The notes under the pieces were generated by a model, which was given only the letters and a program-made list of their open reading frames with translations, made no database searches and had not been told where the DNA came from. Shown one piece after another: positions 1 to 5,843 of a stretch of DNA of 10,628 nucleotides. The position numbers and the translations under genes were made by a program. Position 1 is the first letter of the stretch, and the number at the start of each line of letters is the position of its first letter. Source of the stretch: an uncultured Aeromonadales bacterium (lineage in GTDB: Bacteria; Pseudomonadota; Gammaproteobacteria; Enterobacterales; Succinivibrionaceae); assembly GCA_902796095.1 (NCBI GenBank), contig CADBNP010000036.1, positions 1-10,628 of the forward strand, written 5' to 3'.

Positions 1-310
1 GAGAATCTTTCCACTCAACTTTTACGAAAGATGATACTTCAGTAGGATAACCGCAGGTCATGACATTTTTAAAAAACTTTGTTACGGTATTTCCGTTCCT
101 TGATAGTGTTATTTTTGCCCTGTAGAGTTCGGGTCCGGCGATTTTGAACTCTCTGATTCTGATGCCGTCAATCCGGATCACTGTTTCCCCCTCAGGTGCC
201 GTAAATTCAGCGGAAAAATCAGTGGAACATCTCAGGCCAACATACAGAAGAAAAAAAGCCGCCGGCAGAAATACTGCATTCACAAGCAAAATTTTCAGAA
301 AAATTTTCAA
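1..310 (-). CDS. Membrane-anchored hypothetical protein, N-terminal part (runs off left edge)
   Basis: Open minus-strand frame of 103 codons that continues past the left edge, so the C-terminus is missing. I place the start at a TTG (308-310) because an AGGAGG (323-328) lies 12 bases upstream and no ATG is available in this frame nearby. The product begins with a lysine-containing tip and a hydrophobic stretch (about residues 3-27, rich in Leu, Val, Phe and Ala), consistent with a signal anchor or single transmembrane helix. It continues into a polar, beta-looking segment (residues 35-103) that would be periplasmic. No family was recognised and no function is proposed. It follows the PP2C phosphatase gene on the same strand after a 442-base gap, so cotranscription is possible but not shown. 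The 12-base spacing to the TTG is slightly long; a GTG at codon 10 is the alternative start. Confidence 0.6.
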   Translation of the reverse strand, partial: MKIFLKILLVNAVFLPAAFFLLYVGLRCSTDFSAEFTAPEGETVIRIDGIRIREFKIAGPELYRAKITLSRNGNTVTKFFKNVMTCGYPTEVSSFVKVEWKDS

Positions 311-752
311 AGCTGATTGAAACCTCCTGTTCTGATGTCCGGAAAGGCGCCAGGTTTTCGGCAGTCAAGTCATGCAGAAACATGAGGCAGTAACAGATTT
401 CCAGAACATTCAGAAAAAAAAACAGAACTGATAAAAAAACTTTTTGAACGGCAGCATGGCAGGACTTTTCCTGAAAGTTCTAATCCAGCGATGACGCACA
501 GATAAAAACCCCCGCAATCTAGCAGAAAAGTCTTCTGCATTCAATCGAAGCAGAAGGGAAAATAGAAAAGCAGGTGAAAAGAAGCACAGGATCCTCATCA
601 AAAAAGCTCCGGGAAAACACCGGCATGCATCTGGTCCCAGCCGCAAATCCAGTTCACTGACAGAACACTTCAGCATCACACATTACTGGAGGATCCGGAT
701 CTGTTTTAAAAGATGCCCGGCAGACTCATACCGAACATTCTCTGCAGCCGTC
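311..752. other. Gene-poor gap, no supported gene
   Basis: This 442-base stretch separates the PP2C gene from the left-edge membrane protein gene, both on the minus strand. The only sizeable frame inside it (410-679, minus, 89 codons) has no ribosome binding site, an unconvincing Cys/Phe/Arg-rich product and an end in a poly-Phe run, so I do not call it. Visible sequence features are a nine-A homopolymer (414-422), a 10-base palindrome GATCCGGATC (692-701), and the AGGAGG (323-328) assigned to the left-edge gene. No convincing intrinsic terminator (GC stem followed by a T run) was found downstream of the PP2C stop codon. Confidence 0.5.
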
Positions 753-2141
753 TCATTCCGGCCTGTAGACAACAACAAGGGTGCGATCATCGTGATATCC
801 CCTGGACCAGAATCCAAGCCATTTTCTGAGTCTTTCTGCATTGTCGGCAGCAGATGTGCTGACGGAAGGATCGAGATGACTTTCTCCGGAAATCATAAGA
901 CTGTTCCAGAGCGCTTTCCATCCGGAATAGGAGAGCATTTCCGAACTGCTCTCAAAAATCGGATCTGAAAGACCGTCAGTCATCAGACAGACTGCCCTGA
1001 AATCAGGGACAAAATGAATGTCCGTTCTGGAAACAAATCCCGCCCTGCCCGCCGGAGTCAGATCCAGACATGTGAGAAAATTTGTTTCGCCGGCAAAATC
1101 TCCGGTATCCTGAATATTCATCACCTTGAAATACCTTGGATCATCAGTGTATACGGCTGCTGTGCAGTCGCCGACGGAGAAGCTGAAAATAAAGTATCCC
1201 TGGGGGATCCGGGCGATGCAGACAAACAGAAGAGTTGTATCAAAATCTCTTATGGTGGTGTCCTGCGACAGCCCTTCCGCCTTCCTTAAAATTTCAGCCC
1301 TTGTCTGCACCGCCGCATCATAGAAGACATTTCCCAGAGTCTCCATGCATTCCTCAAGCTGCAGCATAATCCCGGAACGGCTGGCTTCAGATTTTTCCGC
1401 TCTGAGAAATACATTGATCTTTGAATTTTGATCACCGAGAACAGCAGCGGCTCGATTCATAAATGTTTCGCAGGCGATTCTTGATCCCTCTCTCGAATAC
1501 ACTGCAGATCCGGCACCGTCAGCCACCGCCATCAGAGTCCACATTCCGGATACGGTCTGCACAGCAAAATGATCCTCTCTGAATCTGCCGCTGTTGGCAT
1601 GAAGTCTTCCCCTGATGCTGGCGGCGGCCAGCTTCTTCCCGTCAGGAAGATCAATGCCTGCAGAATTGATGTTTATCTTCTGAAAAGGGGCATCATCGGA
1701 AACCGGTATGCTTTTCCACAGCAGTCTCGGATCCGGATGGCAGATCAGTCTGAATACGGCATGAACAGCAATATCCGAATTATCAAAATCATAGATCAGG
1801 GAAACCTTTTCATCAAAACTCCGGGCGGGCCGGAAATTAATTCTGTTTCCGCTGACATTCAGAATTTCAAGCACGGAATTAAGCGAAACGTGAAGAGGAA
1901 AACGGATATGACATGAAGCTTCGCCTGTCTGAAGATACTGCTCAAATTCCGATTCACCCGAGGTCGACAGAGCGGCGCCGTCGTCAGTGACGACAGCGGA
2001 TTTTCGCCTTCTGAACATTTCAGTCAGCGACGGCATCTGAAGATAAGTACTGTCTGAATAAAAATCCAGATCCTCTGTTTCAAAATAAATATTCCGTTTC
2101 AAGCAAACATTCCCGGGATAATTTAAGCAGCCGGCAAACAC
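753..2141 (-). CDS. PP2C-family (PPM) Ser/Thr protein phosphatase
   Basis: Predicted cytosolic metal-dependent phosphatase that removes phosphate from Ser/Thr of partner proteins. The core spans about residues 180-462: an acidic motif EDHF (189-192), ADGAGSA (207-213, metal-binding Asp208), DTTL (301-304), SVGD (322-325), MTDGLSD (387-393, Asp389 and Asp393) and HDDRT (450-454). These are the expected PP2C acidic residues in the expected order, so the enzyme looks intact. Residues about 65-155 form a separate N-terminal region containing DPRLLWKSIP (137-146); its function is not recognised. The start is uncertain. The GTG at 2141 is the first start codon after an in-frame TGA (2169-2171) but has no Shine-Dalgarno sequence, and the internal ATGs at 2036 and 2018 have none either. 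The strong ribosome binding site upstream feeds an ATG at 2304 in another frame. PP2C proteins of this bacterial type often pair with a kinase and vWA proteins (TerY-P type modules); no such partner is visible here. Confidence 0.85.
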   Translation of the reverse strand: MFAGCLNYPGNVCLKRNIYFETEDLDFYSDSTYLQMPSLTEMFRRRKSAVVTDDGAALSTSGESEFEQYLQTGEASCHIRFPLHVSLNSVLEILNVSGNRINFRPARSFDEKVSLIYDFDNSDIAVHAVFRLICHPDPRLLWKSIPVSDDAPFQKININSAGIDLPDGKKLAAASIRGRLHANSGRFREDHFAVQTVSGMWTLMAVADGAGSAVYSREGSRIACETFMNRAAAVLGDQNSKINVFLRAEKSEASRSGIMLQLEECMETLGNVFYDAAVQTRAEILRKAEGLSQDTTIRDFDTTLLFVCIARIPQGYFIFSFSVGDCTAAVYTDDPRYFKVMNIQDTGDFAGETNFLTCLDLTPAGRAGFVSRTDIHFVPDFRAVCLMTDGLSDPIFESSSEMLSYSGWKALWNSLMISGESHLDPSVSTSAADNAERLRKWLGFWSRGYHDDRTLVVVYRPE

Positions 2142-2304
2142 CGGATAAAGTTTTTCTCTCTTTCTCCCTCAGAAAAAGTTTTTCTCTCTTTCTCACAAAA
2201 AAAGAATTTCTTTCCAGGTTCCGTAAAAGGACATTCCGCCGCAAAAAAAAATTTTCTGAGCGACAGGAGGCATTTAAGCACCTCAGAAAACCATTCGACA
2301 GCAT
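2080..2304 (-). CDS. Possible leader ORF or displaced N-terminus of the PP2C gene
   Basis: A 74-codon frame starting at an ATG preceded, 11 bases upstream, by AGGAGGAGG (2316-2324), the strongest ribosome binding site in this part of the window. The start is only 20 bases past the stop codon of the metallopeptidase gene, which favours translational coupling. The product is basic (Arg/Lys-rich), shows no known domain and is partly encoded by repetitive purine-rich DNA. It overlaps the PP2C frame by 62 bases and ends inside it. Three readings are possible: a short leader peptide coupled to PP2C, the real N-terminus of PP2C knocked out of frame by the 28-base-period repeat, or a chance frame. 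The translation signal is good but the protein itself is unconvincing. Confidence 0.3.
   Translation of the reverse strand: MLSNGFLRCLNASCRSENFFLRRNVLLRNLERNSFFVRKREKLFLREKERKTLSGVCRLLKLSRECLLETEYLF
2147..2194 (-). repeat. Two 20-base direct repeats, 28-base period, before the PP2C frame
   Basis: Positions 2147-2166 and 2175-2194 are identical over 20 bases, separated by the 8-base spacer cctcagaa (2167-2174). On the minus strand each copy is a purine-rich block followed by CTTT. The period of 28 is not a multiple of three, so gain or loss of a unit shifts the reading frame. The spacer contains, in the PP2C frame, the TGA (2169-2171) that closes that frame upstream. Removing one 28-base unit would remove that stop and also join the frame of the ATG at 2304 to the PP2C frame. 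Confidence 0.85.
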
Positions 2305-2310
2305 AAACTG

Positions 2311-2334
2311 CGGATCCTCCTCCTCTAGGATCCG
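2311..2334 (-). promoter_or_regulatory. Hairpin carrying a strong ribosome binding site and the upstream stop codon
   Basis: Perfect 8-base inverted repeat (CGGATCCT at 2311-2318, AGGATCCG at 2327-2334) with an 8-base loop. Read on the minus strand, the TAG stop of the metallopeptidase gene (2325-2327) sits at the stem/loop border and AGGAGGAGG (2316-2324) spans the loop and one arm. A ribosome finishing the upstream gene would open the stem and expose the site for the ATG at 2304, the usual layout of translational coupling. No T run follows the stem, so it is not an intrinsic terminator. Confidence 0.55.
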
Positions 2335-2993
2335 AAAGCCCTTCTGAATATTCCGCCGGCCAGCTCCTTTACCTTTTTCTGGTTCTCCATATAGTCAGAC
2401 TGAAGAGTGCAGCACAGTCTGTAGAATTCAGCCTGATGATTCAGATAGCGCAGATGACACACCTCGTGAACAATGACTGTATGCCTGAGTTCCTCGGGCA
2501 GAAGCATAATCAGAACATTCAGGTTGATGTTTTTCAGTTCGGAACAGCTGCCCCATTTGCTTTTCAGCAGTTTCAGAGTTATATGATTGCAGTCGCATCC
2601 TATCATGCCGGCATATTTCTCCACCAGAGGCGGCATAAAGTCTCCCGCCTGTCTGTAGAGTTCGTTAATATCATCCCGACTGAGTCTTGCCGAAGCTCTG
2701 CCGCTCCGGGCCTTGCCGTCCCCTTCATTCTGCTCACTGATTTTTTTCTGCATCTCCAGGCTTTCTTTCCGCACCTTTTCAACAGCCCTGAGAGTACCGT
2801 CCCGGGATTTTTTGGCAACTTCATGAATTGTCCCGACATCTGCCATGGCAGGGGCGCTGACATGGATCACTCCATCCCGTGTAACGTATACTTTTACATG
2901 ACTTCCCACCGTAACAGCCAGAGTTACATCTTCCGTACCGTAGACTTCTCTGAGAAGATTCAGTAAAACCTGTTTATTTCCTTTCAAAAGCAT
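2325..2993 (-). CDS. YgjP/DUF45-family zinc metallopeptidase (M48-like)
   Basis: Probable cytosolic zinc-dependent hydrolase of the YgjP (PF01863) family; the physiological substrate of this family is not established. With the start chosen here the product is 222 residues. KWGSC (146-150) is the conserved family motif before the active site, followed by the zinc-binding HEVCH (His176, Glu177, His180) and a third likely ligand in LNH (His186). The following FYRLCC also resembles E. coli YgjP. The N-terminal half has the beta-rich dgvihVsAP segment typical of the family, then a charged, coiled-coil-like stretch (about residues 60-105). I chose the ATG at 2991-2993 because GAAGGG lies 7 bases upstream. 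Longer forms from a TTG (3032) or ATG (3026) in the same frame lack a Shine-Dalgarno sequence. Its stop codon lies in the hairpin leading into the next minus-strand frame, so it is probably cotranscribed with the PP2C gene. Confidence 0.88.
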   Translation of the reverse strand: MLLKGNKQVLLNLLREVYGTEDVTLAVTVGSHVKVYVTRDGVIHVSAPAMADVGTIHEVAKKSRDGTLRAVEKVRKESLEMQKKISEQNEGDGKARSGRASARLSRDDINELYRQAGDFMPPLVEKYAGMIGCDCNHITLKLLKSKWGSCSELKNINLNVLIMLLPEELRHTVIVHEVCHLRYLNHQAEFYRLCCTLQSDYMENQKKVKELAGGIFRRAFGS

Positions 2994-3007
2994 GAAAAAT
3001 CCCTTCA

Positions 3008-3024
3008 GGAGGAAGAAATCCTCC
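3008..3024 (-). promoter_or_regulatory. Small hairpin upstream of the metallopeptidase start
   Basis: A perfect 6-base inverted repeat (GGAGGA at 3008-3013, TCCTCC at 3019-3024) with a 5-base loop, just upstream of the ribosome binding site chosen for the metallopeptidase. On the minus strand it pairs an SD-like GGAGGA with its complement. It could mask a decoy or alternative ribosome binding site, or be without function. Confidence 0.25.
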
Positions 3025-3233
3025 ATTTCCAACAGCTAAAAAACTCCAGACCCGAAACATATCCTCAAGTTTAGTCAATACGGACCGGATTAAACGGGAT
3101 CAAAATTCAGATTTCAGCATTCCGGCGGAGCGGATTTCTGATGTAACTGACTTCGTTTTTTCTCAGCTAAACCGCAGTCTGCAGGAAGCAGAGTATTTAA
3201 CAGAGGAGAACCTGGCAGATTCGCCGCCGGCAC

Positions 3234-4703
3234 TCACTTCTCCGCATCGCCAGCTGCCGAATTCTCTTCACCGCTGTCACCGGCAGGTTTTCCCTCCCAT
3301 CCGCCGCCGAGACTCCTGTAAAGTCCTATGATGCTCTCATGGTATTTCAGATCTGCTGCCAGAAGTTCGTTTCTGATCCCTATTTCATTAAGCTTTGCGT
3401 CAATCACCCGGTCATAATCAGATTCATCCAGTTCAAACATTTTCCGGGTTGTCGCACACAGTTTTTCCGCCTCGCCAAGAGCCTTCACCAGCACACGCTG
3501 ACGATCCGCATACCCTTTTGCCAGAGCATAACTGCTGTCAACCTCGGCAAGACTCTGCAGCAGTTTCTGATCATACTCCGCAAGAGCCGTCTTAAGTCTT
3601 GCATCCGCAAGATCAATCCCGGCACGGATCCTGCCATTGGTAAAAACCGGTACTGACAGATCAATATCGGCAAGACCGGACCATGTTCTTATGGAATTGA
3701 AATCATTGCTGATATGGATCACTCCCGATGACCACAGAAAGGAAATGCTCAGTCTCGGATAGAGATCTGCCGTGGCTGACGCCACGCCCGCCGCAAGCGC
3801 TTTTATTTCATTGCTTTTTGCCAGCAGATCCGGTCTCTGCTTCAGAATATCTCCGGGATACACGCCCGTAGGCGGCTTCGGTTCGTCGCTTCTTTGGATC
3901 AGTTTCCTGCCCAGGGTGTCCGTAAAATTCTGGGGAACATCTCCGGCAAGCACGGCAAGAGCCCGGATCAGGTTTGCTCTTTTGGCCTCCAGCAGTTTGA
4001 GAGAAGCCTCCTTTTTGGTAATTTCATTGGTTATATGATCAAGATCGTAGGATGTTGCCTGTCCCGCATCAAACCGTCCCTTTACATACCGTCTCATTTC
4101 TCCGAGACTTGCTATTGACTCCTTCAGCAGATCAAGCTCCTGCCCCGCCGCCACCGCCTTAAAATATGTATCCGCCACCTTTGCCGCAATCTCAACCCTG
4201 ACAGCCTGCTCATAGTCTCTCGCGCCAAGAGCCCGGTATGTCTGCATGTCTGCATCGCTCTGTTTTTTTCCGAACAGATCAATCTCCCAGGATGCAGCCA
4301 GTGATCCGGTCAGAGCACGGGGATGGCCGCTGATCCTGTCTCCCATCAGAGGCATCGGTGAAGTCATGGACATTTTTCCTGCCATGCCCTTCAGTCCGAA
4401 TTCAGCCTTCGGTCCCAGATCGGCATCCGCATATGCGGCACATGCATCGGCCTCGGCTATTCTGCTTCTGGCCGCCTTCAGATCATAATTTCTGGCAAAG
4501 GCCTTCTCTATCAGTCCGGAGAGCTGCGGATCATGCCACTCCTCCCACCATTTTCTGATGTCGGATCTTTCTCCCTGCATGTCGGCGGCAAAGGATGAAG
4601 GCATTTCAACGGAAGAGCTGATATCCGCTGTTGTCACCACAGAACAGCCGGATACCGCCACCGCAATCATTACAGCAAAACCTGCTGCGATATATTTCCT
4701 CAT
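3234..4703 (-). CDS. Outer-membrane efflux channel lipoprotein (NodT/OprM/CusC type)
   Basis: Outer-membrane factor of a tripartite efflux system, expected to trimerise into a beta-barrel plus periplasmic alpha-helical tunnel. The 489-residue length fits the family. A lipoprotein signal peptide ends in the lipobox VSGC, giving lipidated Cys20. Family hallmarks follow in order: KWWEEWHDPQL (51-61), EIDLFGKK (140-147), QRPDLLA (289-295) and a C-terminal SLGGGW, with two long heptad-like helical regions between them. The tail after SLGGGW is rich in Gly, Glu and Ala. TAGGAG lies 5 bases before the ATG and overlaps the stop codon of the YhhJ-like permease; the two genes are only 8 bases apart, so translation is probably coupled. 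It is the last gene of the operon. The E. coli yhiI-rbbA-yhhJ cluster has no such gene, so here the pump appears to carry its own exit duct. No clear terminator was seen after it. Confidence 0.93.
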   Translation of the reverse strand: MRKYIAAGFAVMIAVAVSGCSVVTTADISSSVEMPSSFAADMQGERSDIRKWWEEWHDPQLSGLIEKAFARNYDLKAARSRIAEADACAAYADADLGPKAEFGLKGMAGKMSMTSPMPLMGDRISGHPRALTGSLAASWEIDLFGKKQSDADMQTYRALGARDYEQAVRVEIAAKVADTYFKAVAAGQELDLLKESIASLGEMRRYVKGRFDAGQATSYDLDHITNEITKKEASLKLLEAKRANLIRALAVLAGDVPQNFTDTLGRKLIQRSDEPKPPTGVYPGDILKQRPDLLAKSNEIKALAAGVASATADLYPRLSISFLWSSGVIHISNDFNSIRTWSGLADIDLSVPVFTNGRIRAGIDLADARLKTALAEYDQKLLQSLAEVDSSYALAKGYADRQRVLVKALGEAEKLCATTRKMFELDESDYDRVIDAKLNEIGIRNELLAADLKYHESIIGLYRSLGGGWEGKPAGDSGEENSAAGDAEK

Positions 4704-4711
4704 AAAGTCTC

Positions 4712-5842
4712 CTACCCCTGTTTTGACAGCATTGACCGGAATCTGAGAAGCGCCACAATAATAAAACAGCTTCCCACACCAATAATATAAAGAAGATTTC
4801 TGCCGACTATGTCAAGACCGGCGTTGCGGAATATCACCTGATGCGTAAACAGCGAATACTGTACGGTAGGTGAAATCTGAATGTACTCCCTGAGAGTCTC
4901 CGGCATATTGTCCAGCGGCGTCATGGCCCCCGAAAGAAGATAGAGAACAATATAGACGGGAATGCAGAGCAGACCGAACTGCGGCATATGTGGAGCCAGT
5001 GTCGCCAGCATTATTCCAAGAGCGGCAAAGCTGAATATGTAGCATGCGGTTCCCGCTGCAAAAAGAAGAACAGATCCCTGGATGGGAATGTCAAGGGCGC
5101 CATGCACCACAAAAAAGAGAGAGCCAAGGGCAAAAGCCAGGATCACCAGCACATTGGCGATTATCTTGGAAAAGGCTATCTCGGAGGATGAAACCGGCAT
5201 TACCAGAAGATGCTCAATCGTTCCCCTCTCCCGCTCCCTTATCACGGCGGCTCCGGCCAGGATCAGAGTGAGAAGACTGAGATTGCCGATAATCTGGGTT
5301 ACGCCCATATGCCAGATGCTTGAAGCGTTGGGGTTGAATCTGTTTCTTATAACAACGTCAACGCCAGGTGACGGAAGTTCATGTCCGAGATGGATCTTCT
5401 GCAGATACCTCTGAATCTCCTCTTCTATAATCCTGGTCAGATATCCGGTGCCGGCACTGGCGTGAGTCATTGCGGTGGCATCCACAATTATCGCAATTTC
5501 CGGATTTTTTCCATCGGAAAGATTTTTTTCCAGATCATGAGGGAAATCGATTATAAAAACGTACTTTGCCATATCCAGGAGCCAGTCAGCATCAGCGTCG
5601 CTGACATACCGGGGAGTTTTGAACCGCGGCGGAAGAATGGCCGAAACTATGGAACCCGTCAGTTCGGATCTGTCATGATCCAGGATGGCCACAGAGGCGT
5701 TTCTTACTTCCGTGGCAGCTCCCCTGGCCGAGGTGTAGACTGCACCGGTGAAGAAATAGACCATAAGGGCAATCAGCACCACGTCGCCAAGAACGCTTCT
5801 GATTTCCTTGCGGGTCAGCACAAAAAGATTTCTGAAGTTCAT
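4712..5842 (-). CDS. yhhJ: ABC-2 type permease, YhhJ-like
   Basis: Inner-membrane permease of an ABC-2 exporter, 376 residues (E. coli YhhJ is about 374). Layout: one N-terminal transmembrane helix (about 19-36), a large periplasmic domain (about 40-178), then a block of about five helices (180-200, 228-248, 255-283, 288-308, 348-367). IRERERGTIEHLL (201-213) is the conserved cytoplasmic coupling segment that contacts the ATPase; the fused permease half of the RbbA-like protein has the equivalent VREKELGTISNLY. The start ATG is one base after the RbbA stop codon and its ribosome binding site (AGGAGAGGTAG) lies in the end of that gene, so the two are translationally coupled. It has no ATPase domain of its own and most likely pairs with the permease half of the RbbA-like protein, the two sharing the tandem ATPase domains. 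The transported substrate is unknown. Confidence 0.92.
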   Translation of the reverse strand: MNFRNLFVLTRKEIRSVLGDVVLIALMVYFFTGAVYTSARGAATEVRNASVAILDHDRSELTGSIVSAILPPRFKTPRYVSDADADWLLDMAKYVFIIDFPHDLEKNLSDGKNPEIAIIVDATAMTHASAGTGYLTRIIEEEIQRYLQKIHLGHELPSPGVDVVIRNRFNPNASSIWHMGVTQIIGNLSLLTLILAGAAVIRERERGTIEHLLVMPVSSSEIAFSKIIANVLVILAFALGSLFFVVHGALDIPIQGSVLLFAAGTACYIFSFAALGIMLATLAPHMPQFGLLCIPVYIVLYLLSGAMTPLDNMPETLREYIQISPTVQYSLFTHQVIFRNAGLDIVGRNLLYIIGVGSCFIIVALLRFRSMLSKQG

Positions 5843-5843
5843 G

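Noticed and set aside
410..679. 89-codon minus-strand frame between the PP2C gene and the left-edge gene
   Set aside because: No ribosome binding site, GTG/ATG start without context, Cys/Arg/Phe-rich product with no recognisable domain, and an end inside a homopolymer-encoded Phe run.
2243..2251. A9 tract as the switch restoring the PP2C frame
   Set aside because: Removing one base does shift to the PP2C frame, but that frame meets a TGA at about 2196 before the repeat, so it would not yield the fused protein.
2311..2334. Hairpin considered as an intrinsic terminator of the metallopeptidase gene
   Set aside because: No T run follows on the minus strand and the stem contains a ribosome binding site, which fits translational coupling better.
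2436..2966. 176-codon plus-strand frame opposite the metallopeptidase gene
   Set aside because: Antisense shadow of a gene with clear KWGSC and HExxH motifs; no start signal and no recognisable product.
3033..3233. Intergenic region searched for a terminator of the efflux operon and a promoter for the metallopeptidase
   Set aside because: Only a 5-base stem (TCTGC/GCAGA near 3174-3190) and weak promoter-like combinations such as TTGATC with TATTGA were seen; none is good enough to call.
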